Positions 20,038-31,530 of a DNA stretch of 64,000 nucleotides are shown piece by piece (the stretch's first letter is position 1; each line of letters begins with the position of its first letter). The position numbers were made by a program, and so were the translations under genes. The notes under the pieces are model-generated. The model did not search any database, was not told the origin of the DNA, and saw nothing but the letters and a program-made list of their open reading frames with translations. The DNA is from Favolaschia claudopus (taxonomy: Eukaryota > Basidiomycota > Agaricomycetes > Agaricales > Mycenaceae): assembly GCA_037176885.1 (NCBI GenBank), contig JAWWNJ010000052.1:806001-870000 (forward strand), read 5' to 3'.

Positions 20038-21302
20038 ATCAGTACTGTTGAATTGATGCGCCCCGCATGCCGCATGATTACTATTAACCAATAACATACC
20101 TGGAATTCGAGCCAAGCGGGGTCGGAGTAGAGGCGAAATCTGAACAGAAGAAAATTGCTTGAAATAGAAAGCCGTTCTAATTGAATGCTGAAACGAGGGC
20201 ATATCAATCAGTTCTGTCGAAGCGGTTTTCGAGTCTTGCCTTCCTTCAATTTCGTGAGGCTCTGAGCTACTATCGACATAGTAACGGAACAACTGAAAAA
20301 ACCCGAAATTTGGAAAGTAAAAGGACTCACCTGCGCTTTCGAGTTCCCCTACACATAACTGCTGAACCACTCAACCGTCGCAAAACTGAATATTGACCTC
20401 ATCACCGAGTTGAAGGATTGAAACATCAGCGAGTTTGATTAACTGAGTTCAGATGGAAGTTGAATGCATTGTAGGTGTATTGAATTGTTCGACAGATATT
20501 ATTGAGAAGAGCACAAAGATAAATTTTGATGGATATTGCTCAAGGTCTTCAACAACGATTCAACGCCGAAATTAGATTCCATTCACGATTTGAATCCAAT
20601 TTTGAGCAAAAAGGGTTGCCAGATCATAGATGTACAGTTCCCCGGAGGCGCAATTGCGTTGAGAATAGACATCGGCCAGGAAGACGGAAAAGAATAATTG
20701 CGACTCGGGGAGTAAGATTGAGATGGTAACATTCAGATTCGATGTTCGAAAGAAAAAAGAGAAGTGTAGCAAAGCTTCTGCAGAATCATGGAGACAGCGG
20801 GAGATGGTATGAGGGAGAGCAGTGGTCGAGAATGATCCAGTGGCAAGCCATAAATAAGGAAATTCGCCGCAGCATACCTGAATGCACCGTTCAATGCGCA
20901 GTCTACAGCAATGAATCGGATATGAATTCCAGATTCGGCCGGCTCAGGAAGCAGAAGCGTTGGCAAAACTCACGCTGTACAGCACAGTCAATGCAGCGGA
21001 TCGCTTTGAACTGAGTAAGATGGGCACTAGAAGAGAGAAAGAAAATTAGGATGGGCAAAAGGGGATGTTGCACCGCCGACTCGCCATCTCGTTAAAGAAC
21101 GGTTAATTATCCTGGAATGTGGTCCCACAGTTGAATATGAGTGCGGTATCACAACTTGTAACTGTTAGAAGTTTTTGGAGCATCATGAAACCAGTCTTGA
21201 AATTCATGACGCGTATTCTAACGAAACGTCAGGAATCTTTAATTTCAAGACGATGATCTTGAATTCCATGACAAATACTTCTCACAGTGCTCCTTGTTCA
21301 CC
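20038..21302. other. No gene recognised
   Basis: Purine-rich, with no coding pattern in any frame. The 42-bp shared terminus at 21069-21110 is the only structured sequence. A pair of inverted tgaaattcatga / tcttgaattccatga stretches lies at about 21195-21270. Confidence 0.5.
21069..21110. repeat. 42-bp shared terminus, copy 2
   Basis: Identical to 17390-17431 on the same strand; similarity ends after gttaat. No transposase is recognisable upstream. Confidence 0.6.
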
Positions 21303-21702
21303 TTAAGATACCTCGAAAATTGACACTTTCAGGGCAAGACTTTCCAACCAAACTTGGCCCAGTTCCCCTCAATGAATGAACTTATTTTTCCAAATCTTGC
21401 CTCCAAAGACAGTGTATCTGTGGTTCCAATGAATTTGTGCCCTCGTCGTCCCCAGAAAGCGATGGCGAGGGCAGATTAGAGGCAGTTTGATGAGAAGTTC
21501 CTTTTTTGGGGTGGCATCAGAAGGCGCCGCCAGACTGTATTTTGGGGTGGCATCAGAAGGCGCCGCCAGACTGTATACTGGCGGCGCCTTCTGATGCCAC
21601 CCCTAAAAATAGAACAGCGCATTTCTTGAACTTTTGATGCGGATGGAGTCGATTGGGGCCCCATCATTTTTTGGGGGGTGACATCAGATGGCACCGCCAC
21701 TG
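21303..21702. mobile_element. Composite of truncated TA-type MITE copies
   Basis: Bases 21303-21500 match the right half of the MITE at 46190-46549 (shared cctcgaaaattgacac, ggcaagactt, tttgtgccct). Two right-end sequences (ggtggcatcagaaggcgc) then occur in direct tandem (about 21515-21575). They run straight into a left end, so that 21578-21702 forms a 125-bp mini-element with inverted ends and TA flanks. Confidence 0.7.
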
Positions 21703-23211
21703 TACCAGCCACGGGTTTGTAGACGAAGACTTCGTCTACTTAGTGAGACGGAGGTAGACGAAGTTACAGTATAATCACCCTTTCCGCGCCGTTGTGCTAT
21801 TCTTTCTGCGCTCCTTTGGCCTTACAATAATGGTGTCCTAGGGCTCTCAGGCCCACGTCGTGAAGCAGAAAGTGGAAATTTCCCGCGGGCACGTCCGATT
21901 TTGCCGATTAACGTCAACTTCATCAAGATTTTTGGAACAAGAGTGTAATTTCGTTCAAATTTTGTTGGCGAAGGCCCAAGGGTGTTAGACCTTGATAGTT
22001 GAGAGCTGTAGTTCAAGAATATGAGAAATGAAGAGGTGTCTGTGTGATTAAAGCGCAAAATATGAGCTTCAAGTAGACGGACGTACAACGGAGGTAGGTT
22101 GATGTCGTCGAGCTGGCGTCCGCGAAGCTCGGCTACGGCGTAGGCCGAGGTAGCCGAACGTAGCCTGACGTAAATTGACTTCGGCTACCAGCTCATTCGA
22201 CATTCGTCGTCTTGGAAATACCTCAAGATTTTCTTTCCCCCACCCACTGCCCGAATTGTCCTGTGCTAATATTTAGAACCCGTTCTCAACTGCGCCGATC
22301 ATTATCCAAAGGCCAAGACTACTAGGGTCGATAGTGGTTTTTTAGATGACGAGGCGGTCGTAGAGTGGGGTGCTCATTGGGTGCCTTCGCGTGCATCCAC
22401 TGCGTTTAAGGGGGTCGTCTGCACAATATTGTGCGACCCCCGTCCACATACCGAAATTTGTGAAGGGTATATCAGACTCTTGCATCATTTTATGGGCTCC
22501 AATTTTTGTCCAAGGCTTCTCTACGGCCTGAAAAACCCCAGACATCGGTTTCTCGGCGGTCATACGGCTGGGAGCGCCTCGCCGGTAGTCTGAAATTGTT
22601 GGCGGGGTTCGACCCGGACCTCGGTTTTGTCACGGCTGTAACATCATGTGCATTTCCCCACGCCCCAATGGGGCATGACACGTATGCGCGTCGGTGCTGT
22701 GGTACGCAGCGACGACCCACTGTGAAGGCTTCGCAAGCCTAGAGAAGTATTGAAAGACTGCCCAGCCCATAGATAGACATAATTCAGTGCTATTTTACGC
22801 TTTAGGACCATAATCATCAAGCAATATTGTGTTCATGGAATAATTACAGTATCTTCGGCATACGTACTGGTTACGACCCCGCCCAAAGTCCCAGATGCTT
22901 CACAGTGGTAGATATTAGCCCCGACAAGTGTAAATGTGGGGTTCCAAGCCCTTTATGCAGCCAACAAGCTCCATATTGGGCTCAAGTTGGACCGCCAAGT
23001 TTTCCGAACGACGTGTCATTTCCTTATCCGACCGTGTGAACTGGCACGTGTGTCACAGAATCCGAGGTCTTGGATGACAGCCATCAAGAGACTCTATATA
23101 ATAGATTTATCGACTATCATAAATCTTGTAGAGTCTGACTTGGTGAGACTACCTCGCCGGCGTTGACAGGCGCTCAAGATCGGATGATGTCGCCCGAAAT
23201 CCGCAGATTTT
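21703..23211. other. No gene recognised; short hairpins
   Basis: Contains a hairpin tagacgaagacttcgtcta at about 21720, and a cluster of complementary ggctacgg / tagccga motifs at 22130-22190. The remainder shows no coding pattern. Confidence 0.5.
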
Positions 23212-23553
23212 GATCGATCCAAGAGGCGTCAGATCTCTGGATCTGACTCCCCCCTCAACAGCACGTGTTTGACATCGGCTAGAGGGGGGCCAAATATTTC
23301 TGTTTGGTTGTTCGGTGATCTGGACCACAAAAACATTTCCCGTCCGATAGATTTGTGCGGGAGTATGCCTTACACCTCTTCAATGACCCTGTCGGAGATA
23401 CCCTAGCAATTTTTTTCGTCTCTATTTGACGAAAAACCAAAGCTTTCACCTTGAGATCAGACGCCAACCAAATATAAATATTTGGCCCCCTCTTGATGCA
23501 CGTGCTGTTGATGGGGGGTCAGATCCAGAGATCTGACGCCTCTTGGATCGATC
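23212..23553. mobile_element. 342-bp TIR element (MITE-like)
   Basis: Inverted ends start gatcgatccaagaggcgt; the first 36 bp are perfect and similarity continues through cagcacgtg for about 55 bp, with a further inner inverted pair (ggccaaatatt / aatatttggcc). No ORF and no clear target duplication. Confidence 0.75.
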
Positions 23554-24634
23554 CCACGTCTACAGGCCTGCCGACGGGGATCTGCCATGATCGGACAAAG
23601 TCGGCCAAGTGCCGTGGACGTACCGGCTAAACGCAGTGATCCCTTCGCAGGAGCCAGCCGGTTACTATATACCCCGGCTGCTTTCTCCTCACCCACACAG
23701 AACTATGTCCGCCTCTCATAGATCCAAATGAACATGAATGAAGCACAGTCACAAAACCGATTTCTCTTCTATGTACTTCGCCGGCCTCGACTTACATACG
23801 CCCACCAACTCTGAGAGCTGCTGCGGAAAGCGTCCCACGCCTCTTCCTCCCCAACCACGACCACGACCACTACACAAGTCTCGTATTCAGCTCATCCTCG
23901 TCGGTGCTACCACCTCCTGTGGTCCACATCCGCCTTTATCACGTCTTCCAGTTCCCGTCGTTCTAATCTTCTCACCATATTAACTTGCAGGCAGCGCGAA
24001 GTTGGCCGCTACACCGGCTGGCTTTGTCGAAGTTTGAGGTGTAATACGAGGGTCTAATGTTCGTGGATTCCTGGTGAGTTGTTGCCCCTCGACATTTAGT
24101 TGTGACTGAATTCTCTTGAATTAGTTCTTGTCGCGATTTATGTATCATGTGTGCGTGTAGCAGTCTCTTCTCTGTTCTTGCGATCCTAATAGCTGTTTTC
24201 TAGAGCTGTGTTGTATCGGGTATAACTTGTGGTTTGTTGATAAACCTTTTCAGCATGGGATTCGAAGCTAGGTGATCCATGCGTGGCGGGTAGCACGGAA
24301 CCGTTGTACTTGTAGCAGCCATGAATAGATGTTTTCTGTCACCATAATTGTGCCTTGGGTTTCCTAAATTTGCGGTAATGCACGGTAATGCAAAGTAATG
24401 GCTTGTAGGCATCTAAATCCCATATAATCCTGGGCATGGATTATAGCGGCTCGGGAGAGCTTGAAAGGTCTACACCTATGCGCTATAATCCCCTTATCGA
24501 TTATGACCTCATGGGGGCTTATATTGACTTACGAGCCGACACAAGCTGCCCAGGGTTTTTCCGACCCAGATACCGCCAGCAACAACACTCACACAAGTTG
24601 GTTAGACACGCGGAGGATACGGGGTAGCCTGCAT
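23554..24634. other. No gene recognised
   Basis: Pyrimidine-rich at 23830-23960 (cctcttcctccccaaccacg) but without a usable frame or start. Splice-like signals near 24073 and 24190 cannot be linked into a model. Confidence 0.4.
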
Positions 24635-24671
24635 GCGAGACGAGCTGACGAGCTAAGAATTGAGCGCCCCT
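24635..24671 (+). repeat. Candidate Helitron 3' terminus, copy 1
   Basis: gagacgagctgacgagct followed by aagaattgagcgcccctag is shared with 51559-51595, with unrelated sequence upstream in each case. It ends CTAG before a T and directly abuts a truncated MITE. CTRR-T ends and a nearby small hairpin (agct-gacg-agct) suit Helitrons, but the hairpin is weaker than usual. Confidence 0.45.
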
Positions 24672-24949
24672 AGTATTCATTTGTGCTTACCTTTGTTTTT
24701 TGCCAGCTCCACTTCAGCCGAGTGAGCTTTGCTTCCGCCATCCAAGAAACAAACAGGGGGTTAACAGAACTGAGGATTAAAACTCAGCCCAGAGCTCGAC
24801 CAAAACAAGGGACCAGCGGCACATGATGTGGTACGGCAACGCCCCACAAAGTGCTTTAATTTAATTTAATAGATGACAGAATCGTCAACAAACGTAAGCA
24901 CAAACGAACGAGCACAATCAAAACCCGTATACTGTTTCCAAAACGGCTG
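24672..24949. mobile_element. Right part of the 379-bp MITE family
   Basis: Matches the interior and right end of 19657-20035, starting at attcatttgtgcttacc and ending at the TA-flanked aaacggctg. The left ~40 bp are replaced by the candidate Helitron end. Confidence 0.8.
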
Positions 24950-24951
24950 TA

Positions 24952-25983
24952 CACGTGCCTACGGGAAACATGATGTGCCGGAAACGGCATGTTTGCACTT
25001 GTTTATTCCCTTTGGTGTCTTGCGGTTTCATGTTCCCTCGTTTTCTGTGCCGGACACGCAAAGTCGACAACTTTGATCTTCCATTTATGGAAGGTGTTAC
25101 ACTAGTCTGTATTTTGCCACGGGGGTGATGCACGGAGGTGGGCATAATGCCGTAATGTACGGATTGGGAAATAGTTCCCACCCACTATTCACCGTATACC
25201 ACCACTGTGCCCCCGTCAACTGCTTATATTTTGGGACATGGGGCTCAAATTAACATAGTCTAACAGGTCTATGAAGTTTGAGTAAGTGATTTCACTCACT
25301 GCGACAGGAATTAGCAATACGGCGGGTGGCCGGCGGCCAACCCACCAAATTCTAAACTCACTCAATTTGGAGCCATTTTCTTCCATTCAAGTGAGTAACA
25401 TCCTCAAATTGAGTCGTCAAAGGCACCCCGCACAGCAGAGTAACTAAAAACACGTAGTAGAATGCACAACGACGCGATTGATTCAAATTAATTCCAATCA
25501 TTACGGCATTAGCCTCACCTCCAATCACAGATGTCAGCAAGTTGACAGACTACATACACCGCAGGTACGAGGACCATTGTATGTAGCGTCTGTTTACAAG
25601 AGACTAGTGTTACACATGCCCAGGCGGCTACTTTTTTGTGTAAACACGATGTTATAGAATTGTTTTGCACAAGCCGATTTCCCCAAAACCCAAAATCAAA
25701 AAAAAATTCACCCCAAAAACACCTAAATTTGATGGGAAAATTACGAAACATAGCGCAATCGACTCCGTTAATCGAGCTGGTTCTGTTCCTGAAAATGATG
25801 TATGTAGACAATGGTCCACATAGGAGGGGAAGCTCGCTACAATCCATTCAAAGCACAAATTAAATATACATTCAGTCTACTTATTCTAAGCAATTATACA
25901 GCTGTTCCGAGTCGACTTAAGGCCCAACAAAACTGAATTCTGTAAGTATCTCCTGTCTGACATTGTGGCAAAGCCATAGGTGT
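24952..25983. other. No gene recognised; downstream side of a Helitron-type tail
   Basis: Bases 25800-25983 recur inverted at 51680-51861, following the same helicase end, so they belong to that element. The remainder is AT-rich with no coding pattern. Confidence 0.45.
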
Positions 25984-26370
25984 TCAGTTCGAAACCAAGA
26001 ATCTCTCTACGGCAACTCTACGGTCCATATCAGCCCTAAGCATCTGACGAACCGCAGTCTCATTTGGTCGCTGCAATCTTTCCACAACAAAAGGTGAACG
26101 AAAGCTTACTCCCTTCAATGTTTTTGCCCCTGAGATTGCAACAAATGACAGGCCAGGAGCAAAGTCTTGTTTACCCAGATCAATCACTGCTGACTTTTGT
26201 AAATGGTATTTGCCCAGGCTAGAGTCAGAGGGAACGTTCGTGATAAAATCGTCCATGCGCCCTACCTTAATGGCAGTCCATTCGATTCCCATTAATATTC
26301 CACTGTTCTCGGAAGAATAGGAAAACCCTGAGTTCCATTGACCAGCCCTTTTGATGTCCACAGGTCGCAA
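25984..26370 (-). pseudogene. Helitron/PIF1-type helicase C-terminal fragment
   Basis: HLQKSAVIDLGKQDFAPGLSFVAIS near residues 57-82 is the motif V-VI region of PIF1-like helicases fused to Helitron Rep proteins (normally HKSQGLTL...VDLG...GLSFVAISR). Here the motif VI arginine appears as glycine (AISGAKTL). The following SPFVVERLQRPNETAVRQML is the usual tail. A stop at 25984 ends the protein. Upstream motifs I-IV and Rep are absent. The last 22 codons and about 180 bp of downstream sequence are repeated inverted at 51596-51861. Confidence 0.65.
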
Positions 26371-26811
26371 GTGATTATGATATGAGCACCTTCTGCTAAA
26401 CAGATCTCTGCCTACAATGGTCCAACAACCTCCACATCCTCAGCTGATGCTTATCTAGAAATTCTAGATTTTGCTCCGTTAACACGGTGATGCTTAGCTC
26501 TGCAGCAAGTCCCAGGCTTATTGAGTGCTGCTAACTATGTTTTGTTTACCATATCAACCGCTTCGTTGGTGGCAAGCAAGTCGGAAGTAAATGCAAGACT
26601 TCAAGCACGAAATTCGTCTTGCTTTAAAGGAGACAAAATCTGCCAAAAACAGGGAATACATCTCGTGATCCTCTGCATGTCGTAAGTTTGAAGCCTGCAG
26701 TATACTATATAGCAGGGACTATCTATCCATCCATCGGACATAAGGTTCAAGCAAGCTACATAGCGCTGCTGCTGCAAGGTTTTCACAGATCGAAGAGTCC
26801 CCGAAAATCAC
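26371..26811. other. No gene recognised
   Basis: AT-rich; no coding pattern or terminal repeats seen. Confidence 0.45.
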
Positions 26812-27693
26812 GTGTACAGATTTCCACGGACTCGGCACTCTCCGAAACCGCGGAAAACGTGCGTGCGTGTGCTGAACTATGTCAAAGTTGGAAAAGTGCC
26901 CGTTGATGAACGTGTCTTCTACTTGTCATATCACTTGACGAGTCGTGCTCTTGAGTACTACAACAGCAAGGTTGAGAACGACGATAAAGTGTGGTCTTTG
27001 AGTGATTTCTTCTGGGGATTATTCAACTTTTGTTTCCCTGTGAATTATCGCGAGAAGCAACGCACATTGTTGGGCCTTTGCGTTCAACGGAATAAATCGG
27101 TTTTGGTTCATAAAGCCGAATGGGAACGAATCTTCAACACAATTGGGCTCGAAGCCAATCAGGAGAAGGTTGTTATGTTTTGGCGTAGCCTCAACGCCAA
27201 CATCCGGAAAGAGATGTTTCGTGACAAACTTGATCCTGAGATTTCTACTTGGGCTGAAGTTACCGCTGGCGCCGAAAGCGCCGAGATTATCGTCAACGTT
27301 GACGAACCCGATGACTCGATAGAAAATACTGGGCCGAGTAACCTGAAACCTCGGACCAGACCCGATGAACCCAAATTGGAAACAGATGTGAACGAGAAAC
27401 GTCGTACCGGAGGGCGCGTTATCTCGGTTTCCAGCGCTGAACCCGAACCTCCCAAGTCGAAATCTCGTGACAACGGCGGCCAATTGTCTGCCAAGAAGCG
27501 CAATGAATACCTTGCAGCCGGGTTGTGCTTTAATTGCGGGGTGCATGGACACCTTTCCCGCAACTGTCCTGAATTGAACACAATGGTTTCCAAAGGTAAA
27601 CCTCCTGGATTTGCGTCTCATGCTGTGGATTTCGAGATAACGGCTGATCGCGATGCTCTTTTGGAGAGCACGGAAGTTCTTGAACACTTCTAA
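26812..27693 (+). pseudogene. LTR-retrotransposon gag with CCHC zinc knuckle, solitary
   Basis: The 293-codon frame holds a gag core: VDERVFYLSYHLTSRALEYYNSKV near residue 35, FFWGLFNFCFPVNYREKQR near 70, KAEWERIFNTIGL near 105, FWRSLNANIRKEMF near 125. A hydrophilic linker and one CCHC box, CFNCGVHGHLSRNC, follow near residue 244. It would package element RNA. The first usable ATG is unclear because gag-like sequence begins near the frame start without a leader. No protease or RT follows in the next kilobase. The Gypsy protease fragment at 52.6 kb could be from the same family, but that is only a guess. Confidence 0.75.
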
Positions 27694-28012
27694 ATTCGCA
27701 CGATTTCCTTCCTCGACATCATCGAAATGGTCGTCGAGGAGGGCGAGGATACCCAGAATGGTTGATTTTGATTTTTCGAAGACCATTTCGGACATTGAAT
27801 TGATTTTGAACAAGTTTATTTATATTTCTGACTAGATATTGAGCTCGTCGTGGTCGACGATCTGGAGGGCGGATGTGACGGATCTACCGCTCGCATCAGC
27901 TCGCGGCGAGATTTGCCCGAGTCGTTGCCAAGACTCAATACACAGCCTCCATTTTCTAGTATAAGTAGTTAGCTGATTGTCGTAGATTCCTTTCCCTTGG
28001 TCAATCTAGGAC
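27694..28012. other. No gene recognised
   Basis: Contains a complementary pair (catcatcgaaatggtcgtcg) and splice-like signals, but no model. Confidence 0.4.
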
Positions 28013-28821
28013 TTACCCCGGTTCTTTGCTTGGTCCCTGTGTGCCGGAATTCGACGTCCCTTCGCTTCCGTCACAGCGGGTAGTCCGACGATTATCTTCA
28101 TGGTGCGCAATCAGCCGAGGAAGTAATCCAAAGATCATTTTACACGTACTTCGCGGCCGTGCGGGATTCGGGTTTTGATTGTGTTGGCGTGTACGATTGC
28201 GTGTCCCTTCAGGCCGGGCTTGTGCGAAATTAATGACTTTGAGACACCGACTACAAAGAGATAACTCACCACCAGCAGCGGCAGCACCCTGTTGTGTTGC
28301 AGATGGGGTAGGGAGACCGTTGTGGATGGCCTGAGGAGCGAGACTTTTCAAGCCTCTTAAACTGAAGAATAAAACCGACTTACCTGTAATACTCGAGAGT
28401 TGCGCGCAGTCGGTGGAGGATCTGTAGAACAGAAAAGGATGTTAGAAGTAGATACCAATGAATATTGAATCACAGCGCACCGACATCCATTCTCGCAGCC
28501 TTCTCCGCACTTGCCCTTTGAGCCAGTGATCTGTTCGAAGAAGCTTGCGGTGGAGGCGCCGGACGATTTTCGCGCGCTCTTTGGTGCCTTCTGATTTGAC
28601 CGAAAGAACGGGCGCTAGGAGCGGCGGCGGAATTTGGGCGGCATATTTTCATCATGCTGAGCAGGGACGCGTCTGCGGCGGGGGCTGCCTTCATTGATTT
28701 CACGTAAGTCGCGTTGAATCTGTCGTCGTTGTTGATGCCTTTGCGGCGTTGTCGGAGGGGTTAATAAGTCCCTAGAAACATTGAGCCTACAATGGAGCGA
28801 GGGGAGGATTGACATGTACAT
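28013..28821 (-). pseudogene. SLAQRA-motif hypothetical protein, spliced
   Basis: ATG at 28821 starts MYMSILPSLHCRLNVSRDLL followed by TPPTTPQR and basic RRQIQRDLREINEGSPRRRR. After a one-base frame change near 28640 it continues as ARENRPAPPPQASSNRSLAQ, RASAEKAARMDVG. Two GT-AG introns follow (rough plus coordinates 28425-28485 and 28345-28385), flanking a short PPTARNSRVLQ exon, then SLAPQAIHNGLPTPSATQQG. I recognise the TPPTTP and SLAQRA patterns from short agaricomycete proteins of unknown function, some near Helitrons. A second member sits at 31085-31530. The frame change makes this copy probably non-functional. Confidence 0.45.
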
Positions 28822-30382
28822 TGCTGCTAGGTGAAGACAAAGAGACGCAGATGAAAGGCTTTGAGATCACACAAAAGAGTTAAAGAAACACGTTTATTGG
28901 AGGTGAGGCTACGGTGGTACAGCTACATTGCCAGTGGGGCGAGTGGAGCGTTGTGGAGCGGAGGTTGGAAGACGCGAGACAGCAGCGGAGTTGTGGAGGC
29001 CCCGGGAAGGCTTATGAATTATGTCTGTGGAGAGCCTGGCGAATTCAAGTTTTCAAGTTGCGAAAAAAGCGAGAGGAAAGAGAGAAAAGAGGGAGACTCA
29101 CTATGTATTCCGCACCCTGTTCCCCAAATTTGAGGCCTCCAACGCGGCTGTAGCTCTCAGGAATGCGCGGGGAAATCTTGATTTCTATGTCTTGTTTAGG
29201 CAAATCAGCAGTATTCAAGATAAGGCAAGAGCTATGTCCTTTCGGAGCAACTGCCTCCCTGGGACATAATCCAGCCAATCAAATTCAAGATCTCCTCGGA
29301 AGAACCCTCGGCCGTTCTCACAGTTGAGTCCGACAAGGCCGATGGGCCTCTTTCGGCGTTGATTTCACTTCAATGTTGCTTCCATGACCTCCATTTCCCT
29401 TCATAAATTGTGCTGCATCACTGTATTCTCTCTGAACCAATATATAATAGCTGCTATATCAAAATTCTTTGCACCATGGGGCATAGTACAAGCCCAAATC
29501 AAAAGTTCAAATGATGTTGCCATGTTGGAAAATAGCGAGTGCATTGAGTCAGATACATCGTAGGAAAGTATGTGAAAGTATTTATTGATTGTTTATGGAG
29601 CAAAAATACCAGCCTATTCCTACGACCTCTTAGGCACGGTTCATTGTGTGGCAGAGATGTTGTTCCCGCTGCCAAGTCAAGCAGATCCAAGTCTTCCGCA
29701 CTTCAAACTCAACTTGAGTTTGACAGATTTTATTTGCATCCCTCAATTCAGTGAATTCAGTCAACTTGAAGCAGCTTGGAGGGAATTGAAAGCTTCTTGC
29801 CATTGAAATTCAGGTTTACAGACAGCTCGGCAACGTGCAATTTGATCCATATTTGTGTACTCAACTGCATGTTGAACCCATTGAACAAACTCGTCCTCCG
29901 TGACGAACTCTCTAAATAGATTGGGCTGGACCAAATCAGAGATCTCGAGAAAGCCAGATGAACATAACGAAAAACACGCAACTGCTCTCCAAAGACAAAG
30001 TGGATTCCCAGCTAAGCTACCGGACCAAGCTCGGAGGCGGATAGGCTAGCGGAGCTGCCGCCGAAAGAAATCAGGACCAGTACATTCCCTGCCGCCTTTT
30101 GGTCACGAAGACATGCCGGTGCTGAGGTTGTAGGGTCGAAGATGAGCGGCCGGGGTGGGGTGGATTCTGGGTTGGGGAAAGGCAATTGGATAGGAATGAG
30201 CCAGACTCCTGGGCATTCTTGTTCTCCCGATGTTCTTTCTCGGTCCGCTGCGCATAGTCGAGGTCGACGCGTCGACGCGACAAGCTGCAGATTGATTTAT
30301 ATCACGGAACTTGATGGATCAACTCGGATCATTTGAGTATGCCTAATTCGGACATAACCCTCCACAGACTTGATTGATGAGC
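28822..30382. other. No gene recognised
   Basis: Includes a purine tract ending gagggagactcac at about 29050-29102, similar to tracts near 41410-41460 and 50870-50985. No coding frame is convincing. Confidence 0.45.
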
Positions 30383-30693
30383 CCCCGGGAAGCTCCTGCA
30401 AAGGATGGTCCCGAAAAGTAGCTTTTTCAGGGCCAAAATTCGCGAAACCCTTGTCCGAAAAGTGGCTTTTTAAGGCTCAAAATCCGCGAGCCCTGTCCGT
30501 AAAGTGGCTTTTTCAGGCCAAATTTGAAGGAAAATTGACCAAAATCACGACATCCTCTGATTGCATCATCGGCGCCGACGGCCGGTGAATTTTCACGTGA
30601 TAAGGCCTGTCCGAAAAGTGGCTTTTTGGGCCAAAATTCGCCAAAACGAGAGGCCAAAATCGCGGAATTTTCGGGACCAGGAGCTTCCCGGGG
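30383..30693. mobile_element. 311-bp TIR element with four internal 20-bp iterons
   Basis: Ends are ccccgggaagctcctg and its exact inverse (30678-30693). Inside, the motif gtccgaaaagtggctttt occurs four times in direct orientation, starting near 30409, 30451, 30496 and 30608, each followed by a ggccaaaatt-like segment. No ORF. No target duplication recognised. Confidence 0.6.
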
Positions 30694-31084
30694 CCTAGTT
30701 GTGGTTTAGTGTTTGGCACCGGACAGATGACGTTGGTGGGGCGTTCGGGTGTTCCCGGGACCCAATTCACGTTTGTCCAGAGTCAAGATCCTGACGACAT
30801 AGTTGGTGGGGCGGTTGACGGGATTGGGCCTTTGGCCAATACGAATGAAGGGAAGACAAATTGTGTTGGCTGGTTTGTCTGGCAGGGACCGGGGGTGCTC
30901 AATTGTAATATAGACTAGCAGTGAGCCCATGCTTCGCCATGGGATTCCGCTCTTCCGCCCCAGGTGCCAGTGCCGATCGTCGCCGACCTTCGGTCGACTC
31001 CTCGCGGCCCCGTGTGCGAGCTCACTCCATCTCAAATGGCTTGGTTTCCTACATACATATAGTGAATACAATGCAAAAATCTCA

Positions 31085-31530
31085 TCAGCCGTTTACAATG
31101 TTGAAATGCCTGAGGAAATTTGTTGCCATCCAAGCATAAATGCCTCGCCGAACCTCATCCTCATACCGAAGCATCCTACTTCGGTAACTTTCCCGATATC
31201 GGTCATTGCGGCGAGGCTGATTGACATCGTATTCGTGGTCGAGGGCTTGATCTAAGGACTGAGTCGGATCTGTGACGAACAAAACAGTAAGCTAGACAAT
31301 ACAGCTCCAATTGGGTGGACGCGTACCACATTCAGGAGATAACTTTAACCTTTGTTCCCTTTGTTCAACTTTCCGCCGTAGCGTTTGCGCTCGAGACCTA
31401 TGACAACCTTTATATCCCTCGATGTCCAATAGATCCTCAATTTCACCAGCGAGCTCTCGTTGCCGACGTGCTCGTTGAGCCAATGATCGTGGCAAGTTTA
31501 CAGGCCTTACAAAGCCTGACTGTGCCCCTC
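31085..31530 (-). CDS. SLAQRA-motif hypothetical protein, second copy (partial)
   Basis: Reading from about 31530, SGFVRPVNLPRSLAQRARRQ continues into RELAGEIEDLLDIEGYKG, a basic stretch and a donor at 31326. A 57-bp GT-AG intron (31326-31270) joins in phase to DPTQSLDQALDHEYDVNQ, then RYRESYRSRMLRYEDEVRRG and a stop at 31085. An acceptor-like cacag just upstream of the first exon suggests an earlier exon that I could not place. Mostly charged and helical; function unknown. The consistent phase across the intron is the main support that it is a gene. Confidence 0.5.
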
